Assembly: GCA_031258915.1 (NCBI GenBank)
Contig: JAIRMD010000099.1
Coordinates: forward strand, 1 to 6,287
Length of the DNA stretch: 6,287 nt
Direction: 5' to 3'
Source of the DNA: Prevotellaceae bacterium
Lineage (GTDB): Bacteria > Bacteroidota > Bacteroidia > Bacteroidales > UBA932
The position numbers and the translations under genes were made by a program. The notes below the pieces were generated by a model. The model worked only from the letters and a program-made list of their open reading frames with translations, was not told the origin of the DNA and ran no database searches. Shown in pieces: positions 1 to 6,287 of this stretch; position 1 is the first letter of the stretch, and each line of letters opens with the position of its first letter.

Positions 1-8
1 GCATGAGG

Positions 9-101
<93 letters not shown>

Positions 102-162
102 GTGAGGCCACAAGATACGTAATTTTTTCCTGCTTTGCAATTGCTTGTGGTTTTTACTTTGT

Positions 163-199
163 AGCGGATAGCCGGCTGTTTCGGCTGTCCGCTTTTTTT
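163..199 (+). terminator. Rho-independent terminator upstream of susC
   Basis: A 12-bp stem (163-174 with 182-193, including one T-G wobble pair) encloses a 7-nt loop and is followed directly by seven Ts (193-199). This is a good intrinsic terminator reading on the + strand. It most simply ends transcription of a gene lying left of the window, separating it from susC. Alternatively, if the susC promoter lies upstream, it would act as an attenuator in the susC leader. The sequence alone does not decide between these. Confidence 0.75.
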
Positions 200-230
200 G
201 CCCCCATCTCTACTATCCTGATAACAGGCG

Positions 231-269
231 TAGCAGGCAGTAGCGCTTTTCGGCTGTCGGCTATTTTTT
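231..269 (+). terminator. Second, imperfect terminator-like hairpin in the susC leader
   Basis: Positions 231-243 pair imperfectly with 251-263 (two A-G mismatches and two wobbles) around a 7-nt loop, followed by six Ts (264-269), only 35 nt before the susC ATG. The 40 nt at 230-269 align without gaps to 161-200, with 28 of 40 identical, including the shared TTCGGCTGTC 3' arm. The element therefore appears to be a diverged duplicate of the first terminator that keeps arm and loop lengths. So close to the start codon it could reduce readthrough into susC, act as an attenuator, or mask the translation start. It is weaker than the first hairpin. Confidence 0.5.
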
Positions 270-304
270 CAATTCATTTTTTTATCAACTCAAACAAATT
301 TATT

Positions 305-3300
305 ATGAACAAAAAGTTACTCGATCAAAGTCGAGCGGGGCGGACGCTGTCTGCGCCTGCTCGGGCGACCGGTGGTACGGGACGGGCAGGGCGCGCGAAG
401 CGCCTGCTGCTGTCGCTGACGCTCTGCGCAGCGCTGCCGTGGTCGCTGAATGCGCAAAACCTCAACGTCTCCGGCACGGTGCTCGACGCCAAGAGCGAGC
501 CTGTGGTGGGGGCAAGCGTTGTGGTCAAAGGAGCGTCTACGGGCGTTCTTACAGGGCTGGGCGGCAGCTACAGCATTACTGCCCCCGCCGATGCTACGCT
601 GGTGTTCGCCTTTCTGGGGCTGGAGTCCAGGGAGGAGGCTATTGCAGGGCGTGGCCGTATTGACGTTGTGCTGAGCGAGAGCAGCCAAGCCATCGACGAG
701 GTTGTGGTGGTGGGCTACGGCACCATGCGCAAGTCTGACGTTACCGGATCTATTGCCGTGGCAAAAGCCGACGACATTTTGAAGGTGCAATCGTTCAACG
801 CGCTGGAGGGGCTGAAGGGGAAAGCCTCAGGGGTGAACATCTTCTCCAACACCGGGCAGCCGGGCGGCGAAATGCGCGTGCTCATTCGCGGCATTTCCAC
901 CATAAAGGCCTCCGCTAACCCGCTGTACGTGGTCGACGGGGTGGTCATGAACTCCGACTTCCAGCTGCTCAACCCCAACGATATCGAGTCCATTGAGGTG
1001 CTCAAGGATGCATCGTCGGCGGCTATCTACGGCGCGCGCGGCGCCAACGGGGTTATTCTGGTAACCACCAAGCGCGGCAACGCCGGAACAGCAGCCTCCG
1101 TTTCCTACAGCGGGTCGCTATCTGTGGGCACAGTGGCTCGCTACATGGACGTGATGGACGCCAACGAGTGGATGTCCACCTTTAAGCAGGGACTGGAAAA
1201 CGCCAACGCATGGCAGGGTAAAAACTTCGACACCGACTTGTCGAAAATTTTTACCGACGAGCGGCTGTTCAACGCCGACGGCTCGCCCAAGTACAACACC
1301 GACTGGCAGAAGGAATCGTCGCGCACGGCCATTTCGCACAACCACCAGCTGAGCGTGCAGCGCGGGTGGGAGGATGCCGCTGTTGGCGCATTCCTCAACT
1401 ACACCGACCAGCAGGGCGTGCTGCTGAACTCCTACTTCAAGCGCGTCAACGCCAAGCTGACGTACGATGACAAGCCGACGAAGTGGCTGTCGACCGGCGT
1501 AAACCTGCTGGTAAACCACACATGGGGCAACAGAACCTCCGATAACCCCTACGGTCAGGGGGCGCTGCGCACGATGATAGAGCAGCTGCCATTCCTGCCT
1601 GTTATGCTGGACGGCGAGTACACGCAAACGAGCAACATTAGGACAACCAACATTCTTAATGACAAAAACGACCCCGACAAGGGCACGCAAGGGTTCAGCC
1701 CGGAAGGTGTGGGCAACCCGGTGGAGCTGCTCGAGCGCCTGTACGCCATGCAGTACAGGACGCAGATATTCGGCAACGCCGCGCTGACGTTCCACCTTGC
1801 GGACGGGCTTGACCTCAAGACACAATTCGGCGTGGACAACCACAACAACCGTAACGCCAACTACACGCCGTTCACCCCAAGGCCGCTGATTAACCAAAGC
1901 GCCAACAACGGGTCGGCCTCCGCGAGCACCTCCAGCTCGCTGTACTGGCAGGAGGAAACCTACCTGACCTACAACAAGTCGTTGGACAAGCACCGCATCA
2001 ACGCCATGGCCGGATTGTCGTGGCAGGAGTACACCTACACCTACTTCAGCGCGTCCGACCGGAACTTTAACGATGACTTTTTGGGCTACTACAACATGGG
2101 CTCAGGCATCGACCGCCCCTCTGTGGGCAATGACCACGACAAGTGGGCGATGAACTCCTACTTCCTGCGCGCCGCCTACTCGTACGACAGCAAGTACATG
2201 GCTACGTTCACCGGGCGCTACGACGGCTCGTCGAAGTTTGGGGCGAACAACAAGTACGCCTTCTTCCCGTCGGCAGGCTTAGGCTGGATGGTTTCTAACG
2301 AAGATTTCCTGAAAGACAATGCGCTCATCAGCCAGCTGAAGCTGCACACCAGCTACGGGCTGACGGGCAACAGCGAAATAGGCACCTACGCTTCGTTAGT
2401 CAACGTGAGCCAGTCGAACACGATTATCGGCGATGCCTTAAAAGTTGTATCGTACTTGGACGCTATGCCCAACGCCAACTTGAAGTGGGAAAAGACGGCG
2501 CAGTGGGATGCAGGCTTTGAGCTCGGCCTGCTCAAGGACCGCCTCAGATTTGACGTTTCGTACTACTACAAGTACACGTCCGACCTGCTGCTCGACCGCA
2601 GGGTGCCGGAGTCAACGGGCTACTCCACTATTGTGGACAACGTTGGCGCGGTGTCCAACCGCGGCCTTGACCTGCTGGTGAACGCACGCCCGGTTTCTAC
2701 CCGCGACTTCCGGTGGAGCGCCACGCTAAACCTGAACTTCAACAAAAACAGGGTCGAGAAGCTGGACGAAAGCGCATCTATTGACCCCATTTCCGGCAAG
2801 CGCCAGCTCACCCTCGACGGGTTTACCGGGTACGAAATGCTCATCCGCGAAGGCGAAGAGCTCTCCACGTTCTACGGCTACAAGCGGATTGGCATTTACG
2901 ATGGCGTTCCGTCTAACTGGGATGCAGCAACGATGAACATTCCGGGCACCATCGGGGAAAAGGTAACGTCGAAAGACCGCGCCATACTCGGCAACGGCTT
3001 GCCCGACTGGACAGGCTCTTTCATCAACACGTTCGTCTACAAGAATTTTGACTTGACGGTCGACTTACAGTTTACGTGGGGCGTGGAGGTGATGCAGGAG
3101 TACTTCCACTCCACCGTAGGCCGCTTCTTAACCTCAAACTTAGACCGCTACTACCAAGAAGCGTGGCACCCAACCCTGAACCCCAACGGCAAAGAGCAGG
3201 CTGTTCGCTTGGCCAACTTTGGGCAGGGTAATAACGCCAACGCCGATGACGACTGGGTTTGCGATGGCTCTTACCTGCGCGGAAACCTGATTCAGCTCGG

Positions 3301-3520
3301 CTATACGCTTAGCCCGAGCAGCGCCCGCAAAGTAGGCCTCTCCGCCCTGCGGCTGTACGCCGGCGTGAACAACGCATTCCTGCTCACGTCGTCGGACTAC
3401 CTTGGGTACGACCCCGACAACTCCTCGCGCTTGGGCGACAACAAGTGGGGCGCCAACCGCCAGTTCTTCACCTACCCGCGTGCGCGGACATGGACGTTTG
3501 GCGTAAATATAACTTTTTAA
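305..3520 (+). CDS. SusC/RagA-family TonB-linked outer membrane transporter
   Basis: Encodes a 1071-residue protein of typical SusC length. These 22-stranded outer-membrane beta-barrels import oligosaccharides or peptides using TonB/ExbBD energy, working with a SusD lipoprotein. In order: a signal peptide with hydrophobic core at about 33-45 and likely cleavage after LNA (50/51); a carboxypeptidase-regulatory-like beta-sandwich at about 54-125 (NVSGTVLD, then GASVVVKG); the TonB-box/linker segment DEVVVVGYGT at 131-140; a plug domain at about 141-258 with the SusC signature NPNDIESIEVLKDASSAAIY at 223-242 and GARGANGVILVTTKRG ending it; then the barrel, ending in aromatic F1071 (FGVNITF), as expected for Bam-dependent insertion. 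No STN domain is present, so FecR-type sigma signalling through this protein is unlikely. The n-region before the signal core is unusually long (about 32 residues, Arg/Gly-rich). No other in-frame Met precedes the signal core, so the start at 305 is favoured. Substrate unknown. It is probably cotranscribed with the downstream SusD gene. Confidence 0.97.
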   Translation: MNKKLLDQSRAGRTLSAPARATGGTGRAGRAKRLLLSLTLCAALPWSLNAQNLNVSGTVLDAKSEPVVGASVVVKGASTGVLTGLGGSYSITAPADATLVFAFLGLESREEAIAGRGRIDVVLSESSQAIDEVVVVGYGTMRKSDVTGSIAVAKADDILKVQSFNALEGLKGKASGVNIFSNTGQPGGEMRVLIRGISTIKASANPLYVVDGVVMNSDFQLLNPNDIESIEVLKDASSAAIYGARGANGVILVTTKRGNAGTAASVSYSGSLSVGTVARYMDVMDANEWMSTFKQGLENANAWQGKNFDTDLSKIFTDERLFNADGSPKYNTDWQKESSRTAISHNHQLSVQRGWEDAAVGAFLNYTDQQGVLLNSYFKRVNAKLTYDDKPTKWLSTGVNLLVNHTWGNRTSDNPYGQGALRTMIEQLPFLPVMLDGEYTQTSNIRTTNILNDKNDPDKGTQGFSPEGVGNPVELLERLYAMQYRTQIFGNAALTFHLADGLDLKTQFGVDNHNNRNANYTPFTPRPLINQSANNGSASASTSSSLYWQEETYLTYNKSLDKHRINAMAGLSWQEYTYTYFSASDRNFNDDFLGYYNMGSGIDRPSVGNDHDKWAMNSYFLRAAYSYDSKYMATFTGRYDGSSKFGANNKYAFFPSAGLGWMVSNEDFLKDNALISQLKLHTSYGLTGNSEIGTYASLVNVSQSNTIIGDALKVVSYLDAMPNANLKWEKTAQWDAGFELGLLKDRLRFDVSYYYKYTSDLLLDRRVPESTGYSTIVDNVGAVSNRGLDLLVNARPVSTRDFRWSATLNLNFNKNRVEKLDESASIDPISGKRQLTLDGFTGYEMLIREGEELSTFYGYKRIGIYDGVPSNWDAATMNIPGTIGEKVTSKDRAILGNGLPDWTGSFINTFVYKNFDLTVDLQFTWGVEVMQEYFHSTVGRFLTSNLDRYYQEAWHPTLNPNGKEQAVRLANFGQGNNANADDDWVCDGSYLRGNLIQLGYTLSPSSARKVGLSALRLYAGVNNAFLLTSSDYLGYDPDNSSRLGDNKWGANRQFFTYPRARTWTFGVNITF

Positions 3521-3546
3521 CTAATCCATAATAAAAAACAGATATT

Positions 3547-5142
3547 ATGAAAGCAATAAAAATATATCTCTCTATTCTTTGCATGTTCACCTTGACATGG
3601 GTGGTAAGCTCGTGCAACGAATTTTTGGAAGAAAAGCCGTTAGACGCAAAGTCGTCCAACCAATTCTGGCAATCCGAAGCAGATGCCCTGTCGGCGGTGA
3701 ACGCGCTGTACTTTGGCGGCGTTCCCTACCTGCACAACACCGACGTGGACGGCGGGTGGACGCCTAAAGCCACCATGTGGAACGGGGTATTCTCAGGGCT
3801 GTTTGTGGATAAGCGTAAGGACAGAACGTTTACCACTGCATCCGAAGGGATGACCTTAAACGTAGCCAGCTTTGACGGCATTGCCATGAAGTACTGGCAT
3901 GAGTTTTACAAGGGCATCTCCCGCGCCAATTTCGTAATCGCCAACGTGCCAACCATGACGGATGTATTGGACGCGGCCACCATTAAGAACTACGTGGCGC
4001 AGGCCAAGTTTTTCCGTGCGTACGGGTACTTCTACTTAGTAAAAGAATTTGGCGATGTGCCGTACGTGGAAGAACCTTACACCTCCACCGACGGGATGTT
4101 TAAGGAACGCGTAGCTGCGGCAACGGTGTACCAGAAAATCGAAGCCGACTTGCTGGAAGCTATCGACGGCTTGGCAGACAAGGCATTTTACGACAACGGC
4201 TGCTACGTTACCAAATCAACGGCGCAAACCCTGCTGGCGGTGGTATACCTGCAATGGGCAGGGCAGCCCATTAACGGCGGAAACACCTGCTACACCAAAG
4301 CTGCGGGGATGGCCGAAAATGTCATCAACGGCGGCAAGCACGCGCTTGAGCAGGCCAACGGCAGCAGCGACGACCTGAGCTCTGCGTTCAACGTGATTAA
4401 AACCACCAAAACGTCAAACGAAATCATCTACGCAAAAGAGTACAACTACACCAGCTACAACGTGGGCAACTCTTACGCCTGCCGCAGCATAGGCACAGAC
4501 GCTTTCCAGTGGGGCATTTTCAAGCCGGCGGGGGATGTTCTATACAACGCCTACCTGCCCTGCGATATGCTGCTGGAGAGCTACGATCCGGCTGATATTC
4601 GCGGCCACGAAAAGCAGTTCTTCTTCAAGGAGTACAACGATTTTACGCTAAACACCGTTGGAAACTGGGCATGGTTTGATGAAGCGGCCTTAATCGCCGG
4701 ACACGACGGCGACAACAACATGCCCACATTCCGGTACTCCGAAGTGCTGCTGATTGCCGCCGAAGGCTATGCCCGCACAGGCGACGACAGTAAGGCCCGC
4801 GGCTACCTCAATCAGGTGCGCAAGCGTGCAGGCGTGGCAGATGAAGCAACGGCTACCGGCGATGACTTGGTGAAAATTATTTTGACCGAGCGCCTGCACG
4901 AGTTTCCGCTGGAGTTCAAGGTGTGGGATGACATCCGCCGCACGCGCCTGTACCCCGAAGCAGACGGCAAAAACTCGGGCACGCTCAAGTGGACACCGCT
5001 TGCATCGGCCACCATCCAAAACAAGCCTGAGGGTCAGACCAAAGTGGGCGCTATCCCGGAGTGGGCGCTGCTGTGGCCCCTCCCGCTGACCGAGATGCAG
5101 TCGAATCCATCCTTGACCCCGCAAAACCCCAGCTGGAATTAA
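3547..5142 (+). CDS. SusD/RagB-family nutrient-binding outer membrane lipoprotein
   Basis: Encodes 531 residues, the usual SusD size, starting 26 nt after the SusC stop with an A-rich leader. The N-terminus is a lipoprotein signal peptide with lipobox VSSC. Cys23 is the predicted lipidation site, and the acidic stretch that follows (NEFLEE) suits surface export in Bacteroidota. The N-terminal SusD-like domain (about 24-230) carries the helical TPR-type scaffold and the hallmark FFRAYGYFYLVKEFGDVPYV (155-174). The C-terminal RagB/SusD domain (about 290-531) has FRYSEVLLIAAEGYARTGD (395-413), YLNQVRKRAGV (420-430), LTERLHEFPLEFKVWDDIRR (446-465) and the typical ending WPLPLTEMQSNPSLTPQNPS (510-529). 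Family members bind ligand at the cell surface and act as a lid on the cognate SusC barrel. The ligand cannot be inferred, because binding-site residues vary and no degradative enzyme gene adjoins. The frame is intact. Confidence 0.97.
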   Translation: MKAIKIYLSILCMFTLTWVVSSCNEFLEEKPLDAKSSNQFWQSEADALSAVNALYFGGVPYLHNTDVDGGWTPKATMWNGVFSGLFVDKRKDRTFTTASEGMTLNVASFDGIAMKYWHEFYKGISRANFVIANVPTMTDVLDAATIKNYVAQAKFFRAYGYFYLVKEFGDVPYVEEPYTSTDGMFKERVAAATVYQKIEADLLEAIDGLADKAFYDNGCYVTKSTAQTLLAVVYLQWAGQPINGGNTCYTKAAGMAENVINGGKHALEQANGSSDDLSSAFNVIKTTKTSNEIIYAKEYNYTSYNVGNSYACRSIGTDAFQWGIFKPAGDVLYNAYLPCDMLLESYDPADIRGHEKQFFFKEYNDFTLNTVGNWAWFDEAALIAGHDGDNNMPTFRYSEVLLIAAEGYARTGDDSKARGYLNQVRKRAGVADEATATGDDLVKIILTERLHEFPLEFKVWDDIRRTRLYPEADGKNSGTLKWTPLASATIQNKPEGQTKVGAIPEWALLWPLPLTEMQSNPSLTPQNPSWN

Positions 5143-5161
5143 TCTTTTGCGGCAAGCTGCA

Positions 5162-5211
5162 TGCAAAGAGAAGTGGCTACCCGCTCGCGGGCAGCCACTT
5201 CTCTCTTTGCA
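5162..5211. terminator. Long hairpin after the SusD gene, likely bidirectional terminator
   Basis: Starting 19 nt after the SusD stop, 5162-5178 pairs with 5193-5211. The pairing is continuous except for a 2-nt CT bulge in the 3' arm. The stem continues, after one mismatch, through CCCG (5180-5183) with CGGG (5188-5191) around a CTCG loop. It lies between convergent genes, where a shared terminator is expected. No long T-tract follows on either strand, only CTCTCTTTGC inside the 3' arm on the + side, so it may instead be an mRNA 3'-end stabiliser. Confidence 0.55.
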
Positions 5212-5231
5212 CCCACCGCGCCGCCACTCCG

Positions 5232-5278
5232 TCCGCAGGGAGGAATCTGCATCGTGGCGCTGGGGCTTCCCCTGCGGA
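5232..5278. repeat. Intergenic inverted repeat between convergent genes
   Basis: TCCGCAGGG at 5232-5240 is perfectly complementary to CCCTGCGGA at 5270-5278. Three more pairs are possible inward past a 2-nt bulge, leaving a loop of roughly 20-28 nt. There is no T-tract. It lies just beyond the stop of the minus-strand gene, so it may be part of that gene's 3' end or a chance G/C-rich palindrome. Confidence 0.35.
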
Positions 5279-5305
5279 GCGCAACACGCTAACGCAGGGT
5301 GCAGC

Positions 5306-5827
5306 TTAGAACATTCGCGCCACCTCTTTTTTGAGCTGCAGTATGGCGTTGGCGGTGGGCAGCTCGTTGTTTACGTGCCACTCCAGCAGCATTTGCGCCA
5401 GCTGTATGGAGGCATCGCCCGGCGAGAGCTGCGCGGCGCACGCGTTGATGCGTGCGAGCACGCTGTTTTTTGCCATGGCAATCGCGCTCCACAGCTCTGT
5501 CGAGACGTATATCTGCTGCGAGAGGTTGTGCTCAAACTCTGAGCGCACCGCAGCAATCAGCTCGCCGTGCAGCTCGGCGTTGGTGGCATCGGGCCGGCGC
5601 AGGCGCAGCACCAGCGCCTCGAGCGAAATGCGCTCCAGCAGCATCAGCAGGCGCTCGTACGCCTGCAGGCGCAGCGGCAGGGTGATCTCCCCGGCGGCGG
5701 CCAGCAGCCGCGCGTTGCGCCGGTAGCTCTCGGCGGCCAGCATTTTGCGCAGCACCATGTACACCGCCCCAAACAGCGTTAACCCCGATGCCAGCGAGGC
5801 AACCAAAAGTTGAGCGAAAATATCCAT
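5306..5827 (-). CDS. Conserved Bacteroidota membrane-anchored protein of unknown function
   Basis: Encodes 173 residues. A single hydrophobic segment near the N-terminus (about 5-27, ending in VLRKML) is followed by a basic patch (RRNAR, 36-40), suggesting an inner-membrane anchor with the rest in the cytoplasm. The remainder looks all-helical. It contains PLRLQAYERLLMLLERIS (51-68), EFEHNLSQQIYVS (97-109) and a C-terminal helix LPTANAILQLKKEVARMF. From memory these motifs recur in a small protein family of about 170-180 residues widespread in Bacteroidota (I believe DUF7935, not verified here). I know of no assigned function. The start at 5827 places the hydrophobic segment at the N-terminus and lies about 17 nt after the predicted transcription start. 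The gene is monocistronic and convergent with the SusC/SusD pair. No catalytic motif is visible. Confidence 0.85.
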   Translation of the reverse strand: MDIFAQLLVASLASGLTLFGAVYMVLRKMLAAESYRRNARLLAAAGEITLPLRLQAYERLLMLLERISLEALVLRLRRPDATNAELHGELIAAVRSEFEHNLSQQIYVSTELWSAIAMAKNSVLARINACAAQLSPGDASIQLAQMLLEWHVNNELPTANAILQLKKEVARMF

Positions 5828-5850
5828 GTTTCGTAGCTATTAGTTTTCTG

Positions 5851-5881
5851 CAAAAGTACAACATTGCTCCGCTTTTACAAA
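5851..5881 (-). promoter_or_regulatory. Bacteroidota-type sigma promoter for the 173-aa protein gene
   Basis: Read on the minus strand, a -33 box TTTG (5881 to 5878) is followed by a 19-nt spacer and a perfect TAnnTTTG -7 box, TACTTTTG (5858 to 5851). Transcription should begin near 5844, giving a short 5' leader of about 17 nt before the ATG at 5827. Box sequence and position both fit a housekeeping promoter. Confidence 0.75.
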
Positions 5882-5956
5882 ATGGCGAAGCGCAAAGCGA
5901 CCTCTGTGGAGAAGGAGTTTACTATCAATAAAGTAAAAACCTTCGTTCATCTATAA
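5882..5956 (+). CDS. Possible 24-codon ORF or gene remnant
   Basis: An ATG at 5882 opens a 24-codon frame ending in TAA at 5954-5956. The peptide begins MAKRKATSVEKEF and ends VKTFVHL, a basic start that resembles a genuine N-terminus. It overlaps the first base of the divergent promoter's -33 box neighbourhood and has no clear promoter of its own. I do not recognise it. It may be the stub of a deleted gene, or chance. Confidence 0.12.
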   Translation: MAKRKATSVEKEFTINKVKTFVHL

Positions 5957-6026
5957 AACAGAATGAATATCAACATAATTATGAATTTCCTATCCCGATA
6001 TCAGCTTATTAGTTGAGAAAAAAGCG

Positions 6027-6034
6027 TATCTTTG
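6027..6034 (+). promoter_or_regulatory. -7 promoter box upstream of the ATPase gene
   Basis: TATCTTTG matches the Bacteroidota -7 consensus TAnnTTTG exactly and is followed by CA, a common context. A -33 TTTG at the expected spacing is not present (about 6004-6007 reads GCTT), so the -33 element is weak. The predicted transcript start is near 6041, just before the 33-bp tandem repeat and about 80 nt upstream of the ATPase ATG. Confidence 0.6.
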
Positions 6035-6043
6035 CAGCGATTT

Positions 6044-6148
6044 ATGAGAGAAAAGTGTAGCTATGCGCGTAAAATATTGAGAGAAAAGTGTAGCTATGCG
6101 CGTAAAATATTGAGAGAAAAATGCATCGTACAAAGATTAACGATCTGA
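6044..6148 (+). CDS. Possible 34-aa leader peptide made of 11-residue repeats
   Basis: The first ATG after the predicted transcription start opens a 34-codon frame across the 33-bp tandem repeat. Because 33 is a multiple of three, the peptide repeats REKCSYARKIL twice, then continues REKCIVQRLTI and stops at TGA 6146-6148. It overlaps the first 28 nt of the ATPase gene in another frame, an arrangement that would allow translational coupling. Nothing else shows that it is translated. The long frame could simply result from duplicating a stop-free unit. Confidence 0.25.
   Translation: MREKCSYARKILREKCSYARKILREKCIVQRLTI
6045..6123. repeat. 33-bp tandem repeat, two exact copies plus a partial third
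   Basis: Copies at 6045-6077 and 6078-6110 are identical. A third partial copy at 6111-6123 matches 12 of 13 positions. Its single difference (G to A) turns the GTG of the full copies into the ATG at 6121, where the ATPase gene starts. In the full copies the corresponding GTG is followed at once by TAG. Each unit contains the palindromes TAGCTA, GCGC and AATATT. The array occupies the predicted 5' leader between promoter and gene. Exact identity suggests a recent duplication. Confidence 0.95.
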
Positions 6149-6287
6149 AAAAGTGGAAATTATCGAGGAAGAGGAAGCCACTCATATTTCTTGGCGCGAG
6201 GCAAGTTGGCAAAACTTGGCTCATTCAGGAGTTTGGCAAAACCGAATACCAGCAAATGGCTTACGTCAACTTTGAGCGCCCGAATGC
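6121..6287 (+). CDS. P-loop ATPase, AAA_14/DUF4143 type (5' part only)
   Basis: The frame runs off the right edge of the window. 55 complete codons are visible. The Walker A motif GARQVGKT (residues 25-32) follows a basic, Trp-containing N-terminus, and RKPLIFLGARQVGKTWLIQE and the later AYVNFERPN match the usual start of AAA_14/DUF4143 ATPases as I know them. Those proteins are about 400-450 residues, are often present in many copies in Bacteroidota and archaea, and have no firmly established role. The start at 6121 is supported by the family-like N-terminus and by in-frame stops just upstream (TAG 6091-6093, TAA 6103-6105). No Shine-Dalgarno is visible; A-rich sequence precedes the ATG. Base composition is less G/C-rich than in the SusC and SusD genes, hinting at separate acquisition. 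Walker B and the C-terminal domain lie outside the window, so integrity cannot be judged. Confidence 0.88.
   Translation, partial: MHRTKINDLKKWKLSRKRKPLIFLGARQVGKTWLIQEFGKTEYQQMAYVNFERPN

Noticed and set aside
134..161. Candidate susC promoter TTTG / TTACTTTG
   Set aside because: The spacer is 16 nt rather than about 19, the -7 box is imperfect, and transcription would start within the first terminator stem.
317..790. 157-codon antisense frame over the SusC signal peptide and beta-sandwich region
   Set aside because: The translation is rich in Arg, His, Gln and Ala with no domain pattern, as expected for a shadow of the SusC gene.
1118..1993. 291-codon open frame antisense to the transporter gene
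   Set aside because: It lies wholly inside the well-supported SusC frame. G/C-rich codon bias often leaves antisense frames open, the translation has no recognisable domain, and no promoter is seen.
4690..5166. 158-codon antisense frame over the end of the SusD gene
   Set aside because: It overlaps the conserved RagB/SusD C-terminal motifs on the + strand, which explain the sequence. It has no family resemblance of its own.
5147..5542. 131-codon + strand frame overlapping the convergent gene
   Set aside because: It runs through the intergenic hairpins and then antisense to the 173-aa protein gene. The composition is atypical and no promoter is present.
5833..5840. GTAGCTAT shared by the 173-aa protein gene leader and the 33-bp repeat unit
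   Set aside because: Only eight bases are shared, centred on the palindrome TAGCTA, which is too short to separate from chance.
6042..6224. 60-codon minus-strand frame across the 33-bp repeats
   Set aside because: It is antisense to the ATPase Walker A region. Its repeated FYAHSYTFLSI segment follows automatically from the 33-bp tandem repeat.

Overview
The window looks like a piece of a Bacteroidota (probably Bacteroidales) chromosome. Four things point there. It holds an adjacent SusC/RagA-type TonB-dependent transporter and SusD/RagB-type lipoprotein. Matches to the Bacteroidota promoter form TTTG / TAnnTTTG lie upstream of two genes. Starts are preceded by A/T-rich sequence rather than Shine-Dalgarno motifs. 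The right edge enters an AAA-type ATPase gene of a kind common in this phylum. Genus and species cannot be told from the sequence alone.

Layout. Positions 1-304 are upstream of susC. They begin with an 89-nt uninterrupted CA dinucleotide tract (12-100) and continue into a T-rich leader holding two related hairpin-plus-T-tract elements (161-200 and 230-269). Positions 305-3520 encode a SusC-like outer-membrane transporter, and 3547-5142 encode its SusD-like surface lipoprotein partner, 26 nt downstream on the same strand. A long hairpin at 5162-5211 and a second inverted repeat at 5232-5278 separate this pair from a convergent minus-strand gene (5306-5827). That gene encodes a 173-residue, N-terminally membrane-anchored protein of a conserved but uncharacterised Bacteroidota family. 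Its promoter (5851-5881) is the best promoter match in the window. The sequence then becomes markedly A/T-rich. A second promoter-like box (6027-6034) leads into a 33-bp tandem repeat (6045-6123) and the start of a P-loop ATPase gene (6121 onward, cut by the window end).

How the genes work together. SusC and SusD form one import unit: the lipoprotein binds a ligand at the cell surface and closes over the transporter, which takes it up with TonB energy. No glycosidase, peptidase, sigma/anti-sigma pair or hybrid two-component gene is visible, so the substrate cannot be assigned. The minus-strand gene and the ATPase gene look like independent transcription units.

Most notable signals. The transporter and lipoprotein are ordinary members of large families. 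The less ordinary parts are the simple-sequence and duplicated DNA around the genes: the long CA tract before susC, the duplicated hairpins in the susC leader, and the in-frame 33-bp repeat whose degenerate last copy supplies the ATPase start codon. I see no convincing evidence of a wholly new multi-gene system inside these 6.3 kb.
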